Shown in pieces: positions 53,269 to 61,766 of a stretch of DNA of 64,000 nucleotides. The stretch lies in assembly GCF_900167185.1 (NCBI RefSeq), contig NZ_FUWM01000004.1, positions 62,001-126,000 of the forward strand. Reading direction: 5' to 3'. The DNA comes from Selenihalanaerobacter shriftii. GTDB taxonomy: Bacteria; Bacillota; Halanaerobiia; Halobacteroidales; Acetohalobiaceae. Position 1 is the first letter of the stretch; each line of letters starts with the position of its first letter. The notes under the pieces are model-generated. The model made no database searches, was not told the origin of the DNA, and saw only the letters and a list, made by a program, of their open reading frames with translations. Both the position numbers and the translations under genes were made by a program.

Positions 53269-54291
53269 TTATTTTCCAAAAGAACACGCAGGATAACGAC
53301 AGACATCACATTGTAAACATAACCCACCATGCGCCATTTCAATAATATCTTCTCTCATTACCCGTTCTTTAGTTAAGATTCTAGGAAACACCAAATCAAA
53401 AACTGTAGATTTATTATACATACCACAAGCCGGGATTCCTAAAATTGGTATTTCATCAAGGTAAGCTAACATAAACATAGAACCTGGTAGTACTGGTGCC
53501 CCATAAGTCTCTATTTTAGCCCCTGTCTTTTTAATTCCTACTGGTGTTACATCATCAGGATCTACAGACATACCGCCACCAGTAACTACCACATCTGCCC
53601 CTTTTTCAATTAAATCAAAAATCTCTTCTTTAATTAATTCTGGATCATCTGGGGCATAATTAACCCCTAAAACACCTGCATTTAAATCATTAATTTTTTG
53701 TCTAAAAACAGGAGCAAATTTGTCTTCTATTTCACCAGAATAGACTTCACTTCCAGTAATTATGATACCTACCTTTAACTGATGAAAAGAATTAACTGAC
53801 ATTATATCTCCTGTGATTTTTTCACAAGCAGCCTCAACCTGATCAATCTTTTTAGATTCGATAACTAAAGGATTTATTCTTGTCCCAGCAAGATTCTGTC
53901 CCTCTTCAACAGTTGTATTATTATGCAGAGTAGCTAAAATAAGATCATCAAAACTATTTATTTCTCTTAAAGCTTCTTCATTAACTTTAAGTACCCCAGC
54001 ATTTTTAGCTACCAAATTCATCTTCCCTTCACTAGGGCCAACGAGTTTAATATTTTCTCCCTGTACTGCTTTAGCAATCCGCTCAGCTGCCTCTTCCTCA
54101 TGACATTGATCTTCTCCAAGTTCAAAAGAATAAATATGATTCTTACCCATACTCTTTAACACTGGAATATCTTCTTCCTTAATTATATGACCTTTCTCAA
54201 ACTTAACTCCCTTAAATTCACCAGGAATTATTTGAGTCATATCATGTCCTAAAACCATGCCTACTGCCTCTTTAACCGGTACCTTCTTCAT
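53269..54291 (-). CDS. MoeA/MogA-like molybdopterin-binding protein with C-terminal cysteine cluster
   Basis: The 340-residue protein has an N-terminal MoeA-like part (VPVKEAVGMVLGHDMTQI) and a MoCF-biosynthesis domain in the middle (VGIIITGSEVYSGEIEDKFAP, then VVTGGGMSVDPDDVTP). The last 20 residues hold four cysteines, CLQCDVCRYPAC, a likely Fe-S or zinc site not found in standard MoeA. It probably handles molybdopterin during maturation of the neighbouring hydroxylase. It ends the maturation gene group and has GAGGTGG upstream of the ATG. Confidence 0.85.
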   Translation of the reverse strand: MKKVPVKEAVGMVLGHDMTQIIPGEFKGVKFEKGHIIKEEDIPVLKSMGKNHIYSFELGEDQCHEEEAAERIAKAVQGENIKLVGPSEGKMNLVAKNAGVLKVNEEALREINSFDDLILATLHNNTTVEEGQNLAGTRINPLVIESKKIDQVEAACEKITGDIMSVNSFHQLKVGIIITGSEVYSGEIEDKFAPVFRQKINDLNAGVLGVNYAPDDPELIKEEIFDLIEKGADVVVTGGGMSVDPDDVTPVGIKKTGAKIETYGAPVLPGSMFMLAYLDEIPILGIPACGMYNKSTVFDLVFPRILTKERVMREDIIEMAHGGLCLQCDVCRYPACSFGK

Positions 54292-54336
54292 TAGACCACC
54301 TCATTTTCATCTTAAAATAATTTTTTAAAAATTCTA

Positions 54337-55134
54337 TTACCCTCTGCTTAAAGATAAAATTGACGTTACCACTGCTCCACCAATAGCTCGAGCTTTATCA
54401 GAAATAGTATAACAATTATCTTTAATACTTCTAGGGTCTACATCACCTAATTTAACTCCTTCTTTAACCTTAATACCTGATTTTAATAAACCTCTAATTA
54501 CTCCATTAATCTTAGATTCTATAACCATGTCTCCTACGTAACCAAATATCTCTCCTACTGATATCTCATCTCCAATCTTTCTAGGCGAAGTAAATTTACC
54601 ATTATCTGGGCTTTTGAACACTCTCTTCTTACTATAGCCTTTTATTTTTCCAGGAAGTCCAGTATTAGGTTTAGTTTGTCCTTTATAAATAATTCTACCC
54701 AAATCATGCCCTCTAGCTGTCTCAATTACTGCATCGACATCCTTTTTAGCTGTAAATCCTGGACCTAAACCAATAACAATTTCAGCATCATTAATCTGAG
54801 TACCTAAATTCTTTTTAGCCATAATAGCATCTACTACAACATCTGGCTTAAAATAATTAATTATTTCAGCTTTAGGATCCACAATAACTGGAACCTGACT
54901 TCTTTCAAGAATCTTTTCTATTTTATCAAAATCTTCTGTTTTTTTCGCTATGATATTCTCTACCTTATATTCACCTTGATAAACTGCTTCAGCTAAAGAG
55001 ACTGTTCTTCTAACTACTAAAGGTTCTTCAACTTCAGTAGCTACTACCTGAAACCCAGCTTGGTATAGATTGTAAATCACACCAGTAGCTAAATCACCAG
55101 CTCCTCTAACCACTACTTTAGTATCTGATAACAC
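54337..55134 (-). CDS. yqeB: YqeB, selenium-dependent molybdenum hydroxylase accessory protein
   Basis: The 265-residue protein has the YqeB/EF2563 pattern: KVVVRGAGDLATGVIYNLYQ at the N-terminus with a Rossmann-like glycine motif, then IVIGLGPGFTAKKDVDAVIE, and a C-terminal barrel-sandwich part (ISVGEIFGYVGD). YqeB goes with genomes that use a labile selenium cofactor in molybdenum hydroxylases; its precise reaction is not settled. I place the start at the GTG at 55134, nine bases after AGGAG; a TTG at 55143 is too close to that site. It lies 24 bases after mocA. Confidence 0.87.
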   Translation of the reverse strand: MLSDTKVVVRGAGDLATGVIYNLYQAGFQVVATEVEEPLVVRRTVSLAEAVYQGEYKVENIIAKKTEDFDKIEKILERSQVPVIVDPKAEIINYFKPDVVVDAIMAKKNLGTQINDAEIVIGLGPGFTAKKDVDAVIETARGHDLGRIIYKGQTKPNTGLPGKIKGYSKKRVFKSPDNGKFTSPRKIGDEISVGEIFGYVGDMVIESKINGVIRGLLKSGIKVKEGVKLGDVDPRSIKDNCYTISDKARAIGGAVVTSILSLSRG

Positions 55135-55158
55135 TCTTATCAACTCCTATTAAAATTC

Positions 55159-55749
55159 TCAACTATTCATAGTATTTAACAATTTTTCATAATCTTCTTC
55201 AGTATCAATATCAAAAACAACCCCTTGGTCTTTTACTTCTATCCCTCTACTCTGAGTGCGATATTTATGAAGTAAAGGCCTAGCCCCTTGGTCTCCATCC
55301 ATCTCTAACATATCTATCTTCAATTTCGAATCAAAAATAACTGGGTTACCTCTTTGTCCTTTATATTCTGGCCAAACAATCAATTCTTTTCCATATTTAA
55401 ATTCAGTAATTAATTGATTAAGGGTATTTACTTCAACTAATGGTTGATCTCCTAGCATACAGAGAATTCCTGTGCAATCTTCCTCAATAGAATTTAAACC
55501 TCTAACCAAGGAAGTACTCTGGCCTGCTTTATAGTATGGATTATAAACTATTTTAATATTTAGGCTGGTCAATAAAGGCCTTATTTCATCATCATAATGA
55601 CCAAGCACAACTACTATTTCATCAACATTAGCCATTATAAGATTATCAACAACTCTCTCTATAATTGTTTCTTCACCTAAAGATAATAACTGTTTAGGCC
55701 TACCTAACCTAGTCGACATACCGGCTGCTAAAACTATGGCTGAAATCAT
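55159..55749 (-). CDS. mocA: Molybdenum cofactor cytidylyltransferase (MocA family)
   Basis: The 196-residue nucleotidyltransferase has IVLAAGMSTRLGRPKQLL at the N-terminus (the NTP-binding LAAGxSxRxGxxK) and the metal-binding CMLGDQPLV. MocA attaches CMP to molybdopterin, forming the cytosine dinucleotide cofactor used by hydroxylases of the XdhABC type. Its ATG overlaps the yqeC stop codon by four bases (ATGA), so the two genes are coupled. Confidence 0.9.
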   Translation of the reverse strand: MISAIVLAAGMSTRLGRPKQLLSLGEETIIERVVDNLIMANVDEIVVVLGHYDDEIRPLLTSLNIKIVYNPYYKAGQSTSLVRGLNSIEEDCTGILCMLGDQPLVEVNTLNQLITEFKYGKELIVWPEYKGQRGNPVIFDSKLKIDMLEMDGDQGARPLLHKYRTQSRGIEVKDQGVVFDIDTEEDYEKLLNTMNS

Positions 55750-56501
55750 GATTTCACAACCTTAACTACTGGTTTTTTAGATTTAACTGCAGTCAAAACT
55801 ACTTTTTCTATTCCTGCTTTAACTAAACGCTTTGCCATTTTCAATGCAAAATCATATCTAAGTGGAGTATCAACTTGGTTAATTAAAGGAATTACTCTAT
55901 AATTTTGTTGTTGATTTAATAAAGAATAACCAGAATCGTTTAATAAGATTTCAACTATGATTTCAACAGTTATAGGCTGACCTAAATGGAGTTGAGGGTT
56001 AATCTTTCTTAATAGAGAGGCACGATGCAAATTTTGAGGGGTTAAATCTTTTCCAACTATTCTACTACCAATAACCGGTAGTAATAAATCAGTTTTGGAA
56101 GGAAGAATAGGTTCTTGTTGGTTGGGAATCTTAAAATCTTTACAAGCGGCTCCATCTGCTTCTACAATAATAGTTGTATCTAAATCTGTTAATCTATTAA
56201 TCCAATCAGGGTCTATCCCTGATAACTTACCATTACTAGTAAGTTCTTTAGCAATTGTTACTAAAGATGCTTCTTCTCTATTTATTTTATCTATTAAAAC
56301 GGTTAAATCTCTACCGATAATTAACTTTTCAGTCTCAGTAGAGCTTGGTTTCAAAATTTTAGTTGTAGTTGTTGTAATTATTTTATCTTGAGATCTTTGC
56401 TTTAATTCTTGAGCTAGTCTAAACATAGTGGAAGTTTTTCCACCTGCACCTACTAGAGAAATTATATCTCCAGCTTCTACTTCTAAAACTTTAGTTAACA
56501 T
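55746..56501 (-). CDS. yqeC: YqeC, putative selenium-cofactor accessory protein
   Basis: The 251-residue protein has a P-loop (ISLVGAGGKTSTMFRLA) and the YqeC features IIVEADGAACKDFKIPN and EPILPSKTDLLLPVIGSRIVG. YqeC, like YqeB, occurs with selenium-dependent molybdenum hydroxylases and is thought to help make or insert the selenium cofactor. It stands first in the tight yqeC-mocA-yqeB group. Confidence 0.9.
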   Translation of the reverse strand: MLTKVLEVEAGDIISLVGAGGKTSTMFRLAQELKQRSQDKIITTTTTKILKPSSTETEKLIIGRDLTVLIDKINREEASLVTIAKELTSNGKLSGIDPDWINRLTDLDTTIIVEADGAACKDFKIPNQQEPILPSKTDLLLPVIGSRIVGKDLTPQNLHRASLLRKINPQLHLGQPITVEIIVEILLNDSGYSLLNQQQNYRVIPLINQVDTPLRYDFALKMAKRLVKAGIEKVVLTAVKSKKPVVKVVKS

Positions 56502-56539
56502 AGAATCAATCCTTAATCCAATTTAAAATCTAATTTAGA

Positions 56540-57631
56540 TTAAACTTGAATTGCCTCAATAAAGACTTCCATCCTTCCACCACAAACCATGCCTTCTTCA
56601 GCAGCTACATCATTAGATAACTTATTAGTATGGACTAAAGAATCCAATTGACCATTAATGATATCCAAGGCTTTTTGTCTTACTTCAGCTTCACCACATC
56701 CACCACCAATAGTTCCTACTGTACGACCATCTGGTAAGACAACCATCTTAGAACCTGCTTTTCTTGGAGTAGAACCACTGGTATCAATAATAGTTGCTAA
56801 AGCTAAAGTGTCATGTCCTCCTTGATAATCTGCTAAAAGCTCTATAGCTTCTTCACCAATTAGAGTATTACTTTGATCTCCAGTTCGTCTAATCTTAATT
56901 ATTTCAGCTAGGATACTAATCCCAATTTCCTCTGGAGTTTCAGAGCCTATATCTAACCCAATTGGAGCATTAATTTGGTCTATTTCATTTCCACTATAGT
57001 CCTCTTCTTTTAATCTATTGAATATAGAGTATACTCTTCTCTTACTTCCTAACATTCCTATATATTTAGCTTTGGATTTGATTACTTGTTTTAAACAAGT
57101 ATAATCATGTTGATGTCCTCTAGTGGCGATTACAATATAGTCTGCTTCATTAATTTCTATTTCAGCTGATACATTTTCAAAAGCAGTACAAATTACTCTC
57201 TTAACCTCTGGAAAAAGTTTTTGATTAGCAAATGATGGACGATCATCAACCACTATTAATTTAAAATCTAACTTCTTAGCGAATTCATATAAAGACTGTC
57301 CAACATGCCCACCACCAAATAATATTAATCGGGGATTAGGGAGATAAGGTTCGACTACAAATTCTATACTCCCTTTACTCTCTTCTAGTTCTAGATCAAG
57401 ATTTTCAATTTGACCACTCTCTAAAGAACTTGAAGTATAGTCTGTTAATTTATCTAATTCATCATTAGATAAAGCGTCAGTAGGTAAATTAGTTAAATAA
57501 TTACCGTTATCTTTAACTAATAATTTATTACCTACTAATTTAGAATCTGAAGCTTTAGTAATAGTACTTAAAGCTACTCTCTCCTTCGCTTCCACACTAG
57601 TTAATAATTCCTTAAAAATATTAACTGTCAT
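56540..57631 (-). CDS. XdhC/CoxI-family molybdenum hydroxylase maturation factor
   Basis: The 363-residue protein has both parts of the family: a Rossmann XdhC domain (LILFGGGHVGQSLYEFAKKL near residue 100, YIVIATRGHQHDYTCLKQ, YIGMLGSKRR) and a C-terminal CoxI-type domain (ALATIIDTSGSTPRKAGSKM, GTIGGGCGEAEVRQ, VCGGRMEVFIE). XdhC proteins bind the molybdenum cofactor and aid its sulfuration and insertion; in selenium-type systems a similar role is expected. The domain order (Rossmann first) differs from some XdhC proteins. It is the first gene of the maturation group; a CGACAA box lies about 75 bases upstream. Confidence 0.9.
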   Translation of the reverse strand: MTVNIFKELLTSVEAKERVALSTITKASDSKLVGNKLLVKDNGNYLTNLPTDALSNDELDKLTDYTSSSLESGQIENLDLELEESKGSIEFVVEPYLPNPRLILFGGGHVGQSLYEFAKKLDFKLIVVDDRPSFANQKLFPEVKRVICTAFENVSAEIEINEADYIVIATRGHQHDYTCLKQVIKSKAKYIGMLGSKRRVYSIFNRLKEEDYSGNEIDQINAPIGLDIGSETPEEIGISILAEIIKIRRTGDQSNTLIGEEAIELLADYQGGHDTLALATIIDTSGSTPRKAGSKMVVLPDGRTVGTIGGGCGEAEVRQKALDIINGQLDSLVHTNKLSNDVAAEEGMVCGGRMEVFIEAIQV

Positions 57632-57703
57632 AACCTTATCCCCCTATTTTAATAATCTATTTAAAGCCTAATACAACTTAACTCATTTTCATTATACAAT
57701 ATT

Positions 57704-57711
57704 TCGCGACA
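57704..57711 (-). promoter_or_regulatory. TCGCGACA box upstream of the maturation genes
   Basis: The run ATTTCGCGACAAATT resembles TTTCGACAA with two extra bases in the core. It lies 73 bases before the XdhC-type gene. It is the most divergent box of the set. Confidence 0.3.
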
Positions 57712-57749
57712 AATTCAAACAATAAATGAAAATCATTTGCTAAGCATTA

Positions 57750-58862
57750 CTATCCTACTAAAGATAATAATACTCCTGCCGCTACTGCTGAACCAATTAC
57801 TCCAGCCACATTAGGCCCCATAGCATGCATTAATAGAAAGTTTTTTGGATTTTCTTCTTGACCAACAGTCTGTACTACTCGAGCTGCCATAGGTACAGCA
57901 GAAACTCCAGCTGAACCAATTAATGGGTTCACTTCACCATTAGTTAATTTAGACATTAGTTTACCGAATAGTGTTCCTGTAGCAGTTCCAACTGAAAAAG
58001 CAACTAATCCTAAAACAATAATCTGAATAGTGTCAACTGTTAAGAATTTATCAGCACTAGCTGTAGCACCTACTGTTAAACCTAAAAAGATAGTTACAAT
58101 ATTAGTTAATGAATTTTGAGCTGTATCTAAAATACGATCTACAACTCCACTTTCTTTCATTAAGTTACCAAACATTAACATTCCTAATAATGGTATAGCT
58201 GATGGTAAGAATAACCCTACTAAAGCAATTACAATTATTGGGAAAACAATTTTCTCTGTTTGAGTAACTTTTCTTAACTGTTTCATTTCAATCTTTCGTT
58301 CTTCTTCAGTAGTTAAAGCCTTCATAATTGGCGGTTGAATAATCGGTACTAAAGCCATATATGAATATGCTGCAATTGCTATCGGTCCTAATAAATGTGG
58401 CGCTAATTTAGATGTTAAGAAGATAGCTGTAGGTCCATCTGCACCACCAATAATTCCAATAGAACCTGCTTCTGGAAGTGTAAATCCTAAAGCAATCGCT
58501 CCTAGTAATGTTCCAAAGATTCCAAATTGAGCCGCTGCTCCTAAAAGTAATGTTTTAGGGTTAGCTAAAGCCGGCCCAAAATCAGTCATAGCTCCTACCC
58601 CCATAAAGATTAAAGGAGGATATATCCCTAACTTAACACCATAATAAAGATAATATAGTAATCCACCTTTCTCCATTAACCCACCTAAAGGTAAATTAAC
58701 CATTAATAATCCAAAACTCATAGGCACTAAGAGAAGAGGTTCATATTCTTTCTTGATAGCTAAATAGAATAAAATTCCTGCAACTATAATCATAATTGCT
58801 TGTTTATAACCTAAATTGGCATATCCTGTTGAACTTAAAAATTGTAATATTTTAGCTCCCAA
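57750..58862 (-). CDS. Sodium-translocating decarboxylase, beta subunit
   Basis: The 370-residue membrane protein belongs to the OadB/MmdB/GcdB family: about ten membrane segments, with [41 protein letters not shown] (the conserved aspartate used in Na+ pumping) and [10 protein letters not shown] at the C-terminus. It removes CO2 from the carboxybiotin carrier while moving Na+ out of the cell. The start is TTG at 58862, preceded by AAGGAGG. It follows the biotin carrier gene after 17 bases. Confidence 0.93.
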   Translation of the reverse strand: MGAKILQFLSSTGYANLGYKQAIMIIVAGILFYLAIKKEYEPLLLVPMSFGLLMVNLPLGGLMEKGGLLYYLYYGVKLGIYPPLIFMGVGAMTDFGPALANPKTLLLGAAAQFGIFGTLLGAIALGFTLPEAGSIGIIGGADGPTAIFLTSKLAPHLLGPIAIAAYSYMALVPIIQPPIMKALTTEEERKIEMKQLRKVTQTEKIVFPIIVIALVGLFLPSAIPLLGMLMFGNLMKESGVVDRILDTAQNSLTNIVTIFLGLTVGATASADKFLTVDTIQIIVLGLVAFSVGTATGTLFGKLMSKLTNGEVNPLIGSAGVSAVPMAARVVQTVGQEENPKNFLLMHAMGPNVAGVIGSAVAAGVLLSLVG

Positions 58863-58879
58863 TTTCTCTTCCTCCTTTC

Positions 58880-59269
58880 TTAGTTAATTACTACCATTGC
58901 GTCTCCTTCGTTAACTGATTCTCCTTCTTTAACTTCAATAGAACTAACTGTTCCACTTACATTAGCTTGAATTTTATTTTCCATCTTCATAGCTTCTAAG
59001 ATCAATACTACATCTTCAGAGTTAACTGTGTCTCCCTCACTAACTAAAACTTCCGTTACTACTCCTGGTAACGGTGCTGTTATATCACCAGAGCCACCCG
59101 CAGATTGTGATTCTTGTTTAGGCTGTGTAGGTGCAGAGTTAGTCTTTGGCTGAGTAGTCGTTTTGGCCTTAACTGGCTCAGTCTTTGTAATCTTTCTTTC
59201 TCCACCTTCCATTTCTTCAACCTCTACTTCATATTCTTCGTTATCTACTACTATTTTAAATTTACGCAT
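58880..59269 (-). CDS. Biotin carrier protein of the decarboxylase
   Basis: The 129-residue protein has an N-terminal beta part ([20 protein letters not shown]), a flexible linker rich in Thr, Pro and Gln (residues 35-60), and a C-terminal biotinyl domain with the biotin lysine in EAMKMEN. It carries CO2 as carboxybiotin between the carboxyltransferase and the membrane subunit. Its start overlaps the end of the preceding gene by eight bases. Confidence 0.94.
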   Translation of the reverse strand: MRKFKIVVDNEEYEVEVEEMEGGERKITKTEPVKAKTTTQPKTNSAPTQPKQESQSAGGSGDITAPLPGVVTEVLVSEGDTVNSEDVVLILEAMKMENKIQANVSGTVSSIEVKEGESVNEGDAMVVIN

Positions 59270-59726
59270 TCTTTAGAGCACCTCCGCTATTATAATTTCT
59301 TAATCTATTCTGTCTCTTTAATTTTACATTACTTATTTTTCTACTCTTAGCTACATTTGACTGGTTTGCTAATAAACTTTGTCTACCACTTAGCTTCCAA
59401 TTAGTTCCTGCTGGTTTAATAGATGTAATAACATAATCGCTCTCCTCTGCCATTAAATAGGAAGTAACAGCAGCACTAATAGCAGCTACCTTAGCTGCAG
59501 TAAGTCCTTTTGTAGATTCTGCTTCATTACTTACTGTTTCATTTTTGGTAACCTCTGCATTAGCCTCTACTTCCTCATCTTCATTCTTCTTTTTAAAAAA
59601 ATAACCTGTCTCCTCATGAAAAAGCTTTTCAATAACTTTAATTACTACACCTAGAGCACTTAATGTGAATATCACTGCCAACATTCCTATTAAGCTTATC
59701 TCTAATCCTGTTCCAAAATTTTCCAT
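59262..59726 (-). CDS. Sodium pump decarboxylase gamma/delta-type (OadG-like) small subunit
   Basis: The 154-residue protein has one membrane segment ([22 protein letters not shown]) near the N-terminus, as usual for OadG/MmdD subunits, followed by a charged region ([12 protein letters not shown]), a stretch with [15 protein letters not shown], and a basic C-terminal tail. It anchors the soluble enzyme to the membrane pump. The second half is longer than in classical OadG. It overlaps the biotin carrier gene by eight bases. Confidence 0.82.
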   Translation of the reverse strand: MENFGTGLEISLIGMLAVIFTLSALGVVIKVIEKLFHEETGYFFKKKNEDEEVEANAEVTKNETVSNEAESTKGLTAAKVAAISAAVTSYLMAEESDYVITSIKPAGTNWKLSGRQSLLANQSNVAKSRKISNVKLKRQNRLRNYNSGGALKNA

Positions 59727-59914
59727 CTTTCTCCCCCCTCTTATTTCTTAAAAATTAGTTTACAAAAATTTATTGAGTAATTAAATTAGCCTTTTAAGAT
59801 TAATTGATAACTAACTTTTTAGAAAATAGAAAACTTTAATATCACGCATCTAACATAATACCAAAAATAATCAAACTTTGATATGGAAAGTTTAGTTATT
59901 AATTCCCTATCTTA

Positions 59915-61465
59915 CTATAATGGCATGTTACCATGTTTTCTTTCAGGCCTATCAACCCTTTTACTACGCAACATCTGTAAAGCATTAGCTAATTTTATAG
60001 TAGTTTCTTCAAATTTAATTACATCATTAACAATTCCTCTTTGAGCTGCTACATAAGGATTAGCAAACTTATCTCGATATTCTGCAACCTTTTGCTCTAA
60101 TAATTCCTCAGAATTCTCTGCGTTATTAATCTCTTTACGATAAATAATATTTGCAGCACCACTTGGTCCCATAACTGCTATTTCAGCTGTAGGCCAAGCA
60201 AATACTAAGTCTGCATCCATAGACTTACTACACATTGCAATATATCCTCCACCATAAGCTTTTCTTGTTACTAGAGTAACCTTTGGCACTGTAGCCTCTG
60301 TATAAGCATATAACATTTTAGCACCATGACGGATAATTCCATTATACTCTTGAGAAATTCCTGGCAAGAATCCTGGCACATCAACTAATGTAATCAATGG
60401 TATATTATAAGAATCACACATTCTGATAAATCTAGCAGCTTTATCTGATGCATTAATATCAAGACATCCTGCTTTATACTTAGGTTGATTGGCTATGATT
60501 CCCACTGATTGTCCATTAATTCTAGCTAAACCAACTACGATATTTTTAGCATAATCTGCTTGAACTTCAAAGAAAGTACCCGCATCAATAATCTCATTAA
60601 TAACTTCTTTCATATCATAAGCTTCATTTGGATTTCCTGGTACAATATCTTCTAGTTGAGTATTCTTTTGTAAATCAGCAACATACCCTTCTATTTCAGG
60701 TGGTTCTTCCATGTTATTAGCTGGTAAATAACTTAATAACTCTCTAATTTGCATTAAGCATTCTTCTTCATTCTGAGTTGCAAAATGAGCTACACCACTT
60801 AATTGACCATGTGCTCCAACACCACCTAAGTCTTCTGCAGAAACTTCTTCACCTGTTACTGATTTAATTACACTAGGTCCAGTTAAAAACATCTTACTTG
60901 TATTTTCAACCATAAAGATAAAATCAGTTAAAGCCGGTGAATAAACAGCACCTCCAGCACAAGGACCTAAAATCACTGAAATTTGTGGCACAACTCCTGA
61001 CATAAGAGCATTTCGCTTAAATATCTCACCAAAACCATTTAATGCCTCTACTCCTTCTTGAATTCTAGCTCCTCCAGAATCATTTAGAGCAATAAAAGGA
61101 GCTCCCATTTCCTTAGCCATATCCATCACTTTACAGATTTTCTCTGCATGAGCCGCTCCTAATGAACCTCCCATTACTGTGAAATCCTGAGCAAAAAGAT
61201 ATACTAATCTGCCATCAATAGTTCCATATCCAGTCACAACTCCATCTCCAACAGCTTTTTTACCTTCCATACCATGCTCTGCATAACGCGGTTCTACAAA
61301 AGGATTAATTTCAACAAAACTATTATCATCTAGTAAAAAATCAATCCTTTCTCTAGCTGTCATTTTACCTTTCTTATGTTGTTTCTTTATCCGTTCTGGT
61401 CCTCCGCCTTGACGAGCTTCCTCTTTTCTCTTTTGTAATTCATCTAATTTTTCCTTATTTCCCAT
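59915..61465 (-). CDS. mmdA: Methylmalonyl-CoA decarboxylase alpha subunit (carboxyltransferase)
   Basis: The 516-residue protein is an acyl-CoA carboxyltransferase of the MmdA/PccB type: KMTARERIDFLLDDNSFVEI, GGSLGAAHAEKICKVMDMA, and the oxyanion-hole segments NDSGGARIQEGVEAL and VTRKAYGGGYIAMCSKSMDA. It moves CO2 from (S)-methylmalonyl-CoA to biotin. With the other three subunits it forms a Na+-pumping decarboxylase. Length and neighbours favour methylmalonyl-CoA; malonyl- or glutaconyl-CoA-type use is less likely. GGAGTGAT precedes the ATG. It is the first gene of the group, 188 bases before the OadG-like gene. Confidence 0.92.
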   Translation of the reverse strand: MGNKEKLDELQKRKEEARQGGGPERIKKQHKKGKMTARERIDFLLDDNSFVEINPFVEPRYAEHGMEGKKAVGDGVVTGYGTIDGRLVYLFAQDFTVMGGSLGAAHAEKICKVMDMAKEMGAPFIALNDSGGARIQEGVEALNGFGEIFKRNALMSGVVPQISVILGPCAGGAVYSPALTDFIFMVENTSKMFLTGPSVIKSVTGEEVSAEDLGGVGAHGQLSGVAHFATQNEEECLMQIRELLSYLPANNMEEPPEIEGYVADLQKNTQLEDIVPGNPNEAYDMKEVINEIIDAGTFFEVQADYAKNIVVGLARINGQSVGIIANQPKYKAGCLDINASDKAARFIRMCDSYNIPLITLVDVPGFLPGISQEYNGIIRHGAKMLYAYTEATVPKVTLVTRKAYGGGYIAMCSKSMDADLVFAWPTAEIAVMGPSGAANIIYRKEINNAENSEELLEQKVAEYRDKFANPYVAAQRGIVNDVIKFEETTIKLANALQMLRSKRVDRPERKHGNMPL

Positions 61466-61766
61466 TACTCTATCACTCCTAAACTAATAGTTTTAATATC
61501 TAGAGTTTAACAATTGTTTCTAATCTTACTTACACTTATTCTTCACAATTTGTTATAAGATTTATACTTATTACCTCTACATTTAACGACAATATATTTA
61601 CATCTGTTATGTAATACTTTCTTCTCTAAGACAGTCCTTTCCTCTGTTATTTATTTATGAAGCATTGTATGATCTTTTGTAGTATTTACCCAAAATAAAA
61701 AACCGTCTATTTCTGGCATGCCACTTAAACCAGAAAAGACGGCTAAAATTTTAAAGTTAATCTACT
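61466..61766. other. Intergenic region upstream of mmdA
   Basis: The 300-base gap carries the terminator of the preceding gene at its right end. The rest is AT-rich with no clear gene. A run TTTAACGACAATATATTTAC near 61581 is weakly similar to the TTTCGACA boxes of the purine region. Confidence 0.4.
61693..61744 (-). terminator. Intrinsic terminator of the P-loop protein gene
   Basis: On the minus strand CCGTCTTTTCTGG pairs with CCAGAAATAGACGG (one bulge) around a loop of about 13 bases, followed by TTTTTTATTTTG. It lies 25 bases after the stop codon. Confidence 0.88.
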
